Made by a program: the position numbers and the translations under genes. Below the pieces are notes generated by a model. It saw only the letters and a list, made by a program, of their open reading frames with translations, did no database searches and had not been told where the DNA came from. From positions 6,210,283 through 6,274,282 of the forward strand of contig NC_060234.1 of NCBI RefSeq assembly GCF_021155775.2: a stretch of 64,000 nt of DNA, given 5' to 3'. This stretch comes from Neodiprion pinetum. Taxonomy: Eukaryota; Arthropoda; Insecta; Hymenoptera; Diprionidae. Positions 35,846-47,400 of this stretch are shown one piece after another (position 1 is the first letter of the stretch; every line of letters starts with the position of its first letter).

Positions 35846-38800
35846 AAAAATCCAATCTGACTCGCGTTGAAATCGACGTAATAATAATTCAGGGTTAGTT
35901 TTTCGAAAATCGATACTTTTCATTAATTTTATTGCGGTAACAATCGTCCATTGAGTATGTGTCAATTTGTTGTGATTGTAAGGTATGAAGATCACTTTGG
36001 AAATGCGAAAATAAAAACGGCTAAAATTATAAATAAAAGCTTAGATATCGATCCTTCGTTTCAAATGGCTTGAACATTGTTGAAAATCCCATAAATTCGT
36101 TGCATTTAACTCTAGGATGTTTAATCGTTCAATTCAGAAGACCATTTTATACAAATTCATATACAGTGTGAAAAAAATTATTAAAAAAATAGTGAATATT
36201 TTTTCCCCTGGAAGATTAACGCTTCGTAATTCGTGAATGTTTACAGTCCACTGTAAAATTTGTTCTTGGTTCCCATTTCTGCGGTTTGTAATATATTTAA
36301 CGTGCCACGTGAAAAGTATTCCTAGGTGTTATAAACTTGGCGGTGAGTTGGTTATGAAACGGAGCGTTGGTGATATAAGTTTGTTATATACAGCTGAGCC
36401 ATAAATTTCCATAAGAAGTTTGCCTCGGTGAAATTCAGCTTCTGCGGTGAATTCGTTGCGGTACCCAGACGCCATTTATTGTCGAAGATTACACCAAGTG
36501 TGTAAGTCGCATAAGAGGAGCGGAAGGAATTGCAGTTGCTGCACCAACGGGCGAATATTTAATACACGAGTGCGATATTTCGAACGTGAAACGCGAGCCG
36601 CGACTCGAAATCCAGGGGCCAGGATGTTGAGGAAATACTCGTGTAACTGCCAGGGAATCGAGCCAAGTCTGAACGTCCTGCCTGCCTCGATCCTGCGGGG
36701 CTGTTAACCTCGTTTCTTGACGAAAAACACATTTTCAGATAAGATAAGACGCGCCTGCCTGTTGGATACTCATCGATGACGACATATTGAAAGTAGGTAG
36801 GTAGGTGCACGATATTGCAGCCAGCGATATGAAAACCTCCGCGAGGCGACCGATAAAACTCTTTCGTCACTACAAAACGGATTCTTCGTCTCTTCTCCGC
36901 TTGTGATTCTCGCGATAAAGGAATGTTACTATTTTTCGTTTTTTTTTTTTTCTCAATTTATTTCATGTTCTTTGATATTCGGAGTTTGCTGCTTCGCAGA
37001 TACGAGTGAAGAGAAATGGAGATTGTTATGTTGTTTCACAAATATTACTGTTTATGCTGAAATAATTAATTAATCTATCAGTGGTTCAGGAAAAAGGCAC
37101 TCGATCGCGTGTTTTCTTTTCCCGTTTTGAACAAAGTTGAGGTACTGTACAACAGACTGGAAAAAGATAATATTTCGCTTGACTCGTGATGAAGTATACC
37201 TAGAAATTGAAAAAAAAAAAAAATAGCAAAATGCAATCGCATATGACTTTGGTAATTACCCTTTTTTTAAAAGTAATTTTAAAAATGCTATCGAGGAAAA
37301 TCAAATTACTTATTAATTAGCTGCATCCGATCGCAATTTTTTTTCTCAGTGTAAGTATCAGATAAGATTTTTAACCGGTGAAATTTTTTTTACTCGTCAA
37401 GAGCGTGAAGAAGAAGTAAAACAATTTTAGTTACTTCAAAAAAGAAAAAAGAAAAAACCAATTGTTACCGCTGTCTCGAAAATATTCTTTGAATACTTTG
37501 AATTTCATCGCAATAAAAATGACTGTCTTCAAAACTATATTGATTTATAGTGTTCCGGACTTTGGAGTGTCTGCAAGACACAAAAAAAAAAAAAACATGG
37601 TGCATCCAGGAGAAATGGTTCAGAGCTCGGAATTGATGCTAGGAATGCACCGTAGAGTTTCGGTGTCCACGGGTGTTGCCATGACACCATGGGCCTACCC
37701 CCATCCCTCTATAGCATAGCCAGGAAATCCTCCCCCGTTAGTTCCTTGCCCACAGGAGAGGCCAGGACCCCCGTCCATGAATTGCGAAACAGCCGTAAAA
37801 TTACATCACTCGTCCTAGAACGCCCTTCAGGATTACATTTTATCATCTTTCAAGCGTTGCGTGAGCCTTGACTCGAAAGTAAAAATAATACCAGACCACA
37901 AACGCGAACGGGACGAGAAAGTGAGACTTAAAAATTGACCGAGCAAGAGCAAATCGCTCGAATTTATCCAGTACGCGAGTGAAATTTATCCTTTATTGAA
38001 TAAACGTCGATCGATTTAGGGGTAAATGATTTTCGGTTAGGACGAAGTCGTAAACTGGACCGTTTTCATCGGTTGGGTTAAATCCGAGGATGATATATAT
38101 CAATTGCTAACCGTACCGTAAATTCTGTTACTATATTACGGTATTTTCACAAGTATGAAAAGGATTCAATCCAACGAAATCCAACAAGCGATTACAGCTG
38201 TACAAAACCAAAGAGTTAAATTTTATCATGTTTCCAAATTGCGTATTTATTAATGTCGAAAAAGAAATTCCGAAATTTTTAGCACTTGGTTGAAACGTTC
38301 ACTTTATACGAGTACGTATACTATTTCGAAATTGTTATATTGAAATAGTGTTAAAGCCTTGAATTAGTTGTAAGTAGTCGCAAGAAAAAAAAATTTCCCA
38401 ATTATTTAACGATCAAGATTTCTCCTTTTACAAATTTCGCCGGCCATCGCAAGAAAGAACGACCAAAATTCGAATTCCAAATCAAGTCCCAACTTATGTA
38501 TAAGTGGTGATGAAATATAATACATCGAAATGTGTCAATATTTCATGTATTCGGGTTACGGATTCACGGCTGCGTCGTTTCAAGATGTGACCCAGCCAAG
38601 AAGAGTTTTGAGGAAATTATCAATTTCGTTCAATTTTATCGAACCACTCTACGTTATATTTCCGTATTATACATCACAGAAATCGCAAAATTAGAGGCGA
38701 TAAATAGAAGGCTAGATTGCTCCGACGAAACGAGAAGAGAGAAGAAAAAACGATGAATCGGAGTGAATGAAGCGGGAATATATGATCCGTTTTATAGCTT

Positions 38801-39277
38801 TATTCGTAAAATAGGAAGGTAGTTTCGAGGATGGTTTTAGATCGGTGAAAGATAAGAGGCACTAGCCAGCGAATAAACATCGGCGCAGCAAATGCAAGGT
38901 GCAAAGACTGGCGGAGGATGAAAAAAAGAGGGTTGGGAAAAAAAAAAAATGTAAAAAAAATGTAAAAAAAAGCGAGAAATTTCCTATTACTTTGAGACCT
39001 TTAGCTCTCTTTCCAAGCGACGTCTGGGAACCCTTCTGATCTCACCCCGTGTAGCGAACCCATCACGCATGTGCAGGGCTTATCGATTTCCGTATTTCCA
39101 ACAGCCGACGCCGGGCGTCGTTGACGTCGTCGCGATGCATGCCTCCCAAAACACTTTCCCGTATTGTTGCAACCGGCTCTTTCAAGGTTAACCCATATCC
39201 ACCTCGGTTAATCGGTGTGTTCCGCTGTGATAACGGTGATAAATAAAAAAAAAAAAAAAGAAAAGAAAAGAAAAACA
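35846..39277. other. Noncoding DNA
   Basis: No gene is supported. Short A-runs are frequent (37209-37223, 37578-37594, 38939-38973, 39245-39276). A spot at 36430-36870 is GC-richer with overlapping frames only. Confidence 0.45.
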
Positions 39278-39655
39278 TCACCGGAAGTCGCGGTTCAGTC
39301 CGGGGGAAGCAGTGAGGTCGTCTAAAAGTGTCGAAAGTGTTGTTCTGTTGACGAAATATTCTGTACCTGTTCGGGAAAATTCATCTGCAGATCCTCCGGT
39401 GTCACGAATTTCTGCTTCATCCACGGTCAGCCAATTTTCATGATTAAACTTACGATGTTGAATTCTTTTCACAGCCTGTGCAAATACGTATATATTGTGT
39501 ATTATACGCTTTCGCAAAAGCACGATAATTCCCACTGTAAACAAAAGGAGTGTCAGGGTGAATTCGTTCCGTGGATAAACTGGGCCTTTCGCAAAATAAT
39601 TCCTCTCCAACACCGGAAGAACGGATATCCGGAGCGAGTTTTCTACCGGATGGTT
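39278..39655 (-). CDS. Candidate last coding exon: one membrane segment plus polar tail, protein unknown
   Basis: On the - strand a frame of 125 codons ends at a TGA at 39278-39280. It opens exactly behind a pyrimidine-rich acceptor-like site, ending in AATTAG, at 39656. The TAG that would close the frame upstream is the acceptor itself, so the exon would enter in phase 0. The peptide has a hydrophobic run (FTLTLLLFTVGIIVLL, about residues 32-47), then RKR as a stop-transfer. It ends in an acidic and hydroxyl-rich tail containing TVDEAEIRDTGG and TGTEYF. This is the layout of the end of a type I membrane protein. An alternative acceptor (TTTACAG at 39535) and a GTAAGT within the frame at 39448-39453 allow other structures. 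I do not recognise the family. Frames of this length occur by chance here, and the + strand is open over part of it. Confidence 0.28.
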   Translation of the reverse strand, partial: NHPVENSLRISVLPVLERNYFAKGPVYPRNEFTLTLLLFTVGIIVLLRKRIIHNIYVFAQAVKRIQHRKFNHENWLTVDEAEIRDTGGSADEFSRTGTEYFVNRTTLSTLLDDLTASPGLNRDFR

Positions 39656-39837
39656 CTAATTGGCGATAGAAATAGAAACACTGCCGGGATGAAGGGAAAA
39701 GTGAACGGGCTAATCCGACGCGTAAACTTGAACCGTTTAATCGAACTCCGGGGAATTGAGGAGAGCGATATAAGAACGGGAATTTGGCCGTAGTCGAAAA
39801 TTAGCCGACCGCGAAGAGCCTTCGTGTCGAGGTTTGA

Positions 39838-39857
39838 GGGGGGGGGGGGGGGGGGGG
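39838..39857. repeat. Poly-G tract (20 G)
   Basis: Uninterrupted run of 20 G. It can form a G-quadruplex and is a likely sequencing-error site. Confidence 0.95.
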
Positions 39858-40510
39858 CGGAAGAAAACTCAAAGCGTGTCCGAAACTCGCGTAGAGTTCC
39901 GAGTAGATTAACCTAATCGAAAATCGATACGCTTACACCAAGACGTGGTACGGTGGTTTTTATTGTCGAATACTGCAATGCGGTAATTATTGCAAATCTG
40001 AAACTATTGCTTTTGGTGATTGTTTGGAAAATTTGGAAAATTTTTCAATTCGAAACAGGAGCCGCACGAGTGATAAGGAAATTTCGCAAACTAGGGAAGG
40101 CGAAAAAGTGCGGAAAACGGAAAGGAGCGATATTTGCGGACAGCGTGTTATTATAGTATGCAAAATTGCTAGTCGGGCAATTTAAATTAACGCAGTTGTT
40201 CGACTACGGGGCTGTTGCAATTACCGCGCGAAGCTGCCTTCGCCACCCTCTCTCAACCCTCGAACTGTAATATATCGTAGTTTGAGGCTAGGCTGATTCG
40301 AATTTGCCATGCAAATTAGGCGCGGGACTCGGAATCGCGGGGGATTCGACAAGGCTGCCGCCTCTTTCCCCTCACTTCCTGCATTTTACCTTCAGAAATG
40401 CGAACAATGTTTTCTTTTTTTTTTCTTTTAGTCGAAAATTTTTCGTTCAATTCTTCACAGTTGCTTTCAAATATTCTAGTTAAATGTAGATCTTTGTAAT
40501 TATGGTCCAA
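39858..40510. other. Noncoding DNA
   Basis: Nothing supported beyond short overlapping frames. Confidence 0.4.
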
Positions 40511-40793
40511 ACCTTATCGGAATTACAGGAAAATTTTGTACAAGTGATTATATAGCACAGTATTAAATCTACTCGTTAAGTTTGCTTTATTTTTTACAGC
40601 TAAATAAAACTTTAGAATTAATTTATTCTTGCACCAATATCGAATTATCGCAATAGTTGTAAATAAATGATGGTTTCATTCTTATTTCATGTATTTAGAA
40701 GTTTATTTTTCGATTTTTGAGGTAAACATTGAAGATAGTTGAGAAAGAGAGAAAAAAAAAACAGTAACAACAAAGAATTTCTCTCGGTTTAGG
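40511..40793 (+). repeat. Dispersed repeat family B, copy 3
   Basis: Begins CCTTATCGGAATTACAGG, contains TTGCTTTATTTTTTACAGCTAAATAAA and TTAATTTATTCTTGCACC, and ends near AAGAATTTCTCTCGG. The order of blocks matches copies 1, 2 and 4, but the middle is shorter and more diverged. Confidence 0.5.
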
Positions 40794-42267
40794 AAATCGA
40801 CGGTACCTTTATAGACGAACAGAAAAATAGAAGAACTTTTGTTGCAATTTTGGTCATCGAAGATACATAATCACGCAGAAGTTGTTGCGCAAGGAATTTT
40901 CAATTTTTGAATTATAATATTCCAACAACGATTTCTGCATCTGAATTCGTTTACGAGAAATGTGAGTGAGAATTTTTCGTCCACTCGGAAATTAGTATTT
41001 TCTTCTATTAGTCACGGCTTTACAATTTATCAAGCTGTATCTTGACAGCGAAAAATTTTCAATAACAAGCATTTCCAAGTTTGAAATTTACGATCCTTCT
41101 TCTCTTTTCGAAAGCTCATCAATCTAATTTTGAAATGAAAGATTGAATGAATTCTTCGGTAATCGTTAGTTCCCTAAGAACGTTCGAAAAATGCGATTAT
41201 CTTGAGACTTACGATGTTGTTATGACCAACATCTTTACGATTCCTGCAGCGATACGAATATATCGCGCCAAAATGGACGCATCGATTGATCGCTTATTTA
41301 TAAATCGGGAAACGATAAGTCAAATATCGTTATCGCTTATTTTATTCGTATTTTCAGCTGCAGAAGGCAACGAATTGCTGAGGAGTATTTAAATAATCCG
41401 TCACGTGTTTGACCCCAGTCGAATTCACACATTTATATACGCTGTCTATTAGCTGAAGTACGACTTGAGCATTTTCGTTTTTCTCTTTCCTGATTTATGT
41501 CCATTATAAATAGAAGCGCAAGTGTCATCTAAAATTTTGAAGCTCAAATTTGAAACAGAATAACGCAAAATATATTTGGCACATCTTGTTTTCCAAATTC
41601 CGTTGCTGTAATTATAACCTCTGAAGAGAACATTAAAATTATGAATTCTCTCGTTAAAATTTGGAACTTGATTTATACAGAAAGAATGAGACTTGCTGAA
41701 AATGTTTTAAAGCTGAATTCAGATTCTTAATTCCATAATCAGTTGGATTCGTTTGGTAAAAAATTGAGGAAAATACGTAAATTTATGACTGCTATGACGT
41801 TTTAGAACGTTTCGTATATAACTTTCCGATATATTCGTATAAAAACTGCGCCCTAGCGCCCGGAGACAGAAAGTTATAGCAGTTTGTAAACCGCAACACG
41901 ATCTACTTCGAGATGTTTGTGAAGAGATTAAAAGTAGTGCCGTTATTGTAGCGATGCGCACGATGTTGATGAAAAAACGGTCAGTTTATAACTTTTTTTA
42001 AGTATCTAAAATTCGCCAAATCTTAATATAAAGCATCGCACATACTCATATATGTATTTTTACATTTTTAAGTTGTTCAAAGTGATTCTGGAATGGCAAA
42101 ATAATGATTTTTCCCTAACGTTGCGGTTTCGTTACGCCTACGCCGCTGGATTTAACCTTATGAATTTTGCACACTCACTAGCTTACATTACATTATATTA
42201 CATATATACCGTATGTCTACTGATTAAATTCTCAACAACTGTAGCACGATCCGTTTTTCGCTAGAAT
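40794..42267. other. Noncoding AT-rich DNA
   Basis: No gene seen. Open frames of about 80 codons lie at 41147-41392 (+) and 41719-41961 (-) without motifs. Confidence 0.45.
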
Positions 42268-42464
42268 TTAATGCGCATGCGCTGCAACGCGATAGAGCGG
42301 TTGTTCGTCAGGGCAGCCAACTGTCTCTAACCTAAAAAATGTTGACAGTCATCTGTATTGAGCACAAATGCCGGTGAAAAATGTGAAAATTTTTGAGGTT
42401 AGTTTTATGACAGTTGGTCACCCTGTCAAACAGTGGCTCTCGGAACGCGGCGCATGCGCGTTAA
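42268..42464. mobile_element. Short MITE flanked by TTAA
   Basis: TTAA at 42268-42271 and 42461-42464 bounds a 189-base element. The left end reads TGCGCATGCGCTGCAACGCG and the reverse complement of the right end reads CGCGCATGCGCCGCGTTCCG. The inverted match continues through GTCAGGGCAGCCAACTGTC on the left and GACAGGGTGACCAACTGTC on the right, then TAACCT. Arms are about 70 bases and there is no coding frame. A TTAA duplication is typical of piggyBac-type transposition, but the GC-rich ends do not resemble the canonical CCC-starting piggyBac ends I know, so the family is open. Confidence 0.8.
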
Positions 42465-43610
42465 ATTTTCGAAGACAACGGACGACTCGGTCGTATGGAA
42501 TTCATTCCGTATAATGTAACCTCGAGTTTTATACACCCTCTAGTAACTCGTAAGACATCGTATAGCTGCGAGGGTTTCCCCATGCGGTGAGCGAATTGAT
42601 CGCAACCTGGTAAAATCATCCATCACCCAGTGACAGGCCACCCTCTCGACCTCCCTTGCGCCCTGACGACCGTCGACGTCTGCGTGCGCGGATCGCATCT
42701 ACGTGTAGGAAACACAAACACAGGTGGACAGGGCTAACCGAGGGGTGAATTCGGCTTCCAGGCTGGACTCACGCAACTGCAGCTCGCCGTTGACGAAACA
42801 ACATCAACGCGAACTTTCCAAACCTCCGCACTCTGTGGAGTTTGATGTTTTCTGCACGGTCGTTGATGAATTTTTATCTCGTCGCGAGTAACCTTACATA
42901 CATTGAGATTTTAAGACGACGACGAGATGGGAAAAGATGAGGAGAAAAAAAAAATACGTAGAGGGGAAGAGAGTCCCCAGCAGGACGCTTCTTAAGGATC
43001 TATCGGCTCTACCGTCCCAATCAAAAGTTAGGATGAGAGAAAAAACCGTTCGAAGAAATCTCAAGATATGTTATTTGCGCCAGTGTTAGTTGACAGAAAT
43101 GAATCTGAACAAATCCGAACAACACAAGCTCAAATATCAATAATTTGAAAAATCGTTTTATCATGAGAACGTTCAAAATTATTGAATTCTGGTGTTCTTG
43201 ATCCGGTTTTGATGCTTTTGGGCTTATTTTGGGTATCATAGGCCGATAAAACTCGCGCATGCGCGGTTGATTTTCAAATTTCTGGAGATTGTCCCGGAAC
43301 AGTACGTAGGTACGTTGTTTCGTTCGTGTTCATCGTCATCGGCGCAAATAACATTGCTGGTTGATATACTTTGCACAGTTTTTTCGCACATCGGAACTTT
43401 TTATCAAGACGATGTTGGGGTGGATTCGTTTCCTTGAAGGGAAAGGACGGCCCTTCCATAGATTCGGTTGCTACTGCCAACTACCCCTGATGCGGGCGCA
43501 ATACCGTCCTCGGATATCTTTGCCACCCTCGTTCGGCGTTTGGAAACGTGGTAAGAAGAAAGTGCCGCGGCTCGATCGATGCCGGGTTTCTGCTAAGAGA
43601 GCGAGAGCAA

Positions 43611-43638
43611 GAGGAAAAGGAAAAGGAAAAGGAACGGG
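43611..43638. repeat. (GGAAAA)n short array
   Basis: Four to five units of GGAAAA/AGGAAA in a row. Confidence 0.85.
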
Positions 43639-44642
43639 AAATTCGGGCTCACCGTGTTCTCAACTTTGATCGAATTTGATAATGCATATTGGACTCTGAG
43701 ATGTTGTATATTCGGGTTGTTCCGATAGTTAGTCCAAGGAGTCTTTTTTTTTTTTTAATCTGCGAAAACGTTTTGAGGCAAAACGCAAAGTGTCTTCTTC
43801 ACTGCGTGCAAAAGTGTTCCCTGAGGTCTGAATGCTGAGAAATTTTTTTCATTTTTTACACTAATCGCATAACGAGCTATTCTAACTTGCACGCCAAATT
43901 TTGAAAACTAAACAGTCTCTCGAAGAAAATTCTGCTCCTGACGGAGAGTCGATAAGTTTTTGGATGGAAAATTAATCTAGGGCAGTAAAAAACACCAGCA
44001 TCCTGGTATTATTCCTGTTTAAATATTCTCTTTCTCTTCATTCATTTTTAAACAGTCTCTCACTTTAATTTACATTTATTTAATTGCAGCTTTGTCGTTT
44101 TAACGTCTTGAATTGTTTTGTTGACAATTATTCACTCGTCTTTTATTGGGTTGGTTGAAACGTGTAATATACATATATTTATATCGCTGAAGATATCTCA
44201 CATAGTTGATGTTTTATGCATCTCTGATTCGATTATGCGAAACGGAATCTTCAGATTACTAAATTATTTTGTTCGTTATCGAATGTTGAATTCTGCGGGA
44301 AGAAAATGAAGATAAAAGACACGTTATATCTCAGGAAAATCAATTTTACTTGTACTTGTACAAGTTTTCGAGTACTTGTTTTGGTTTACACTACCTAAAC
44401 ATATTTAACTAAGCGACATTTTGAACAGTCTAAAACCGATCCTTCGAACCAAATTCAAAATCAGACTTTTAAAATTTTGGAACACCCTCATCCCTGGCCT
44501 TCGAATTTCGAAATCGTAGAGACTGTTCTTCCCACCGCAAGTATAAATCAGGACATGTAATTACGCGAAGGGGTTATAATTGAAAAAGAAAGGAAGCGGA
44601 GGTAAAAAAGAGCCGAGTATCGTCCCGGCGTTCGGGTTGCAA

Positions 44643-44654
44643 GGGGGGGGGGGG
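44643..44654. repeat. Poly-G tract (12 G)
   Basis: Uninterrupted run of 12 G between AA and ATG. Confidence 0.95.
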
Positions 44655-44863
44655 ATGTTTCGTAGCTGCAGACTCGCGCGTTTCGTTTGCTCTCTGCAAA
44701 TATTGACCTATTATGCAATACAATGCACGTTTGTTTGGCTTTGCGCGGTGTTATGAATAAATTACATCAGATTCGACCACCCCCTACCTATAACCCCCCA
44801 TTTCTCCCGTTTCGATTTCCTTGTACGCAAGCGAATAAAGGTAAAAACACTGTACATATACAT

Positions 44864-45693
44864 GTATATGGGAAATTCCATGGGAATCCAACCGACGTCT
44901 GACCCACGCCATTTCTGACTTTGTTTAAAAAATGTTCTCCACTTGTTCCAGTTCTGAAACAGTACTCTGAATTTTTTCAGATTTTTTATTCAACTGCTCG
45001 ATTATTTATAAATATTTAACATTATTTTGAAAAGGACCTTTTTTGATTATATGAAAAAATTCTCACAAACTGTATTTTCTATTTGAAACATTTCAAAACC
45101 GGGTTCATGATGGGCTGATTTCTTCCCTTTTTTTTCAGCACTACAAATATTTTCGGTAAACTAAAACATTGTTCGAATTGTCTGAAAATTCCCGAAAAAT
45201 TCTCAAATTTTCTATTTTTTACATACAATTAGATAATTTCTAGACCGGTTTCATTATACAGCAATTCTTGTTTGTTTCTTTGGCTCATTTGACTTGTTTT
45301 ATCATCTTCATAATGAAAACAGAACCATCAGAAATAGTCTAAGTGAAAAGTAGAAGTTTTGAGAATTTTTTGAGAATTTTTAGACCGTTTAAGCAATGTT
45401 TTACTTGATGGAAAAAAAAAATAAAAGCACTTAGAGAAAAAAGAAAAGTGCTGAAAAAAATCTGGCCGGTCTTGAAATGTTTGGAAAAGAAAATACAGTT
45501 TTTGAGAATTACAAAAAAGATCCTTTTCAAAATCAACCTTAATATTTATGAATAATTATCCAGTTGTATGAGAAATCTGAAAAAATTGAAGGTACTGCTT
45601 CAGAGTCGGAACGATCGCAGAAATTTTTTTAAACAACATTAAAAATGGTGAGGATTAGACGTCGGTTGGGTTTCCATGGAATTTCCCATATAC
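44864..45693. mobile_element. Large fold-back element, about 830 bp, palindromic through most of its length
   Basis: The left end reads GTATATGGGAAATTCCATGG then CCAACCGACGTCT, and the reverse complement of the right end reads the same. ACAT flanks both sides (44860-44863 and 45694-45697), a possible 4 bp target duplication. The arms pair far inward: TCTGAA.CAGTAC, TTTTTTCAGATTT, an AATATT(T)AA block and a GATCCTTTT/GACCTTTT block occur in complementary order on the two sides. Each arm is about 380-400 bases. There is no coding frame. This fits a fold-back (TIR-only) DNA element that would transcribe into one long hairpin. Confidence 0.85.
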
Positions 45694-47253
45694 ACATCGG
45701 GGTTTTTGTTCCTCGGACAACTACGAATTACTGACTGACTGTTTTGCGTGATTGAGATAATTACTCCCCTGTGACGGTAGGATCGAGGGTCCTCAAAATC
45801 ACTCCTCGCTTCCGAGAATCAGGACTGCTTTTATTTTTCGACAGGTAATTAGGGGCGAAATCGATATTAGGACAATGAATGATTCTGGGACAAGGGCTGA
45901 TCGTAAATATTATATTGGGGTGAATTTGTTTAAGTACATCCATCGAACTTTTATAACGTTTCATTTTTAAGAATAATAGGAACAAAATCGAGAGACAGAA
46001 ATTGTGGATAATCATTTTTTTATTTTCGGGCACTTCTTATAATTGCACCCAATTATTATTTATTTCCGATTAATTTGAAGATAAAAAAAATTTCTTCGCC
46101 ACCATTCTTAAGCTTCTCGGAAACTTCAGCTAACAATTTTTCGGGACAAAATTATTATCCATTCTCAGGCAATTGATGAAATTTAATGTGTAATTCAAAC
46201 ACGGGAATTTCAAAGACAACAACATTTTGTGTTGTAGAATTTCTGTCCGTAAATATTTGTTAAAGCAGTTTTTAACGTTATAGTTAAACATAATTCAATT
46301 CGATAAAAAGTGTAGAACATCAAATGTCCGGAATTCATTGTTGCGTAAAAAAATAAGGAGAAAGAAAAACGTCTGTTGATAAAAGACGTGTAGTTAACTT
46401 TTTAATTATTTTCCATCCAATTACGTTTCGGTGTTGGCAAAACTTATTGGCTACACCCTTCCTAATTCCGAGAAAACGAGCGATAATATTGATTCGCCGG
46501 TGAATTTGACTCACCGGAAGCAGTACACATCACGTGGCTCGAATTCACAACATTTTAGACCCAGATAAAAGCAAGTCTCTTACTGAATATTTCATTTTTC
46601 GTTCTTCTGATTCGCCTTTTGACACAAAATCAGTATTCGATACAAAAATCACATTTAGATTATGCAGTCTGCCAAGTTTTTGTACGATTTAACAAATCAG
46701 CAAAATATATTGTAATTTTTTCGTGGTAAAAGTATCATCGATTCAGTTTTGTCGATAAGGGTTATAGAGGTTCACAATAAAACAATATCAGCATCGATCA
46801 TCGACCCTTTATATAATACGAAGAAGAATTCAAAGCCACGAGTCTGGAAATTTAGGGAAATTTGCGTACAGAAACTTGAGTGTAAAGTTAAAGGATTTAA
46901 AACTGCGACCCTTTTCGATGCAAAAACGATAACAATAACGGTGCGAATCCGCTACAAGTGAAAAAAAAACCCAACGACCTAATGGAAGGAGAAAAAAAAA
47001 ATGTATAATCGCAGTGGGGAAATTTTCAGATACGCAAATGGTTGATTTTCTAATGAGACTCTCAGCGGTCGGCAGAGGGGAAAGCGTATAAATCCTAAGG
47101 GTGTCTTTAGGGCTGATCTCAATTACAGGAGGGCCGAAGAATTATATCGATCTGCAACAGGTGAGCGAAAAGCTTCGAGAGTCGCAGAATTGAAGGAAAA
47201 ATTGAGCGGACGAGATTTTGGAGTTTTTTTTTTTTTTTTTTTTTTAGGAAGAT
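45694..47253. other. Noncoding DNA
   Basis: No gene is supported. A 32-base stretch (47129-47160) sits between an AATTACAG and a CAG|GTGAGC, but is too short to judge as an exon. A 22-base T-run lies at 47224-47245. Confidence 0.45.
47224..47245. repeat. Poly-T tract (22 T)
   Basis: Uninterrupted run of 22 T just upstream of the partial family A element. Confidence 0.95.
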
Positions 47254-47400
47254 GAAGTTGGTAACGTTATTGTAACGATTCATTTTTCGGAAAAAAATCG
47301 TTATTTTACAATTTTAAGAATCTAACGATGCGCTAAATTATAATAACGAACAATGTATTATTATTTTGAAAACTCAACTACCTCAGTCACTGTAAAATTG
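47254..47400 (+). mobile_element. Fold-back family A, copy 2 (right end missing)
   Basis: GAAGTTGGTAACGTTAT, then GTAACGATTC, a GGAAAAA.CGTTATTT block and ACAATTTT match the left half of the element at 2444-2651. The inverted right end (ATAACGTTACCAAC) is not present downstream, so this copy is truncated or rearranged. The preceding poly-T lies outside the matched part. Confidence 0.55.

Larger units (their letters stand above)
42465..44863. other. Noncoding DNA; GC-richer at 42.5-42.8 and 43.3-43.7 kb
   Basis: A 102-codon frame (+ 43361-43669) runs into a GGAAAA repeat and has no motif. A GCGCATGCGC-like motif recurs at 43256-43265 but without the rest of the 42.3 kb MITE. A 12-base G run lies at 44643-44654. 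Confidence 0.4.

Noticed and set aside
43361..43669. 102-codon frame ending in a basic GKGKGKG stretch
   Set aside because: The basic tail is encoded by a GGAAAA microsatellite and the rest has no motif.
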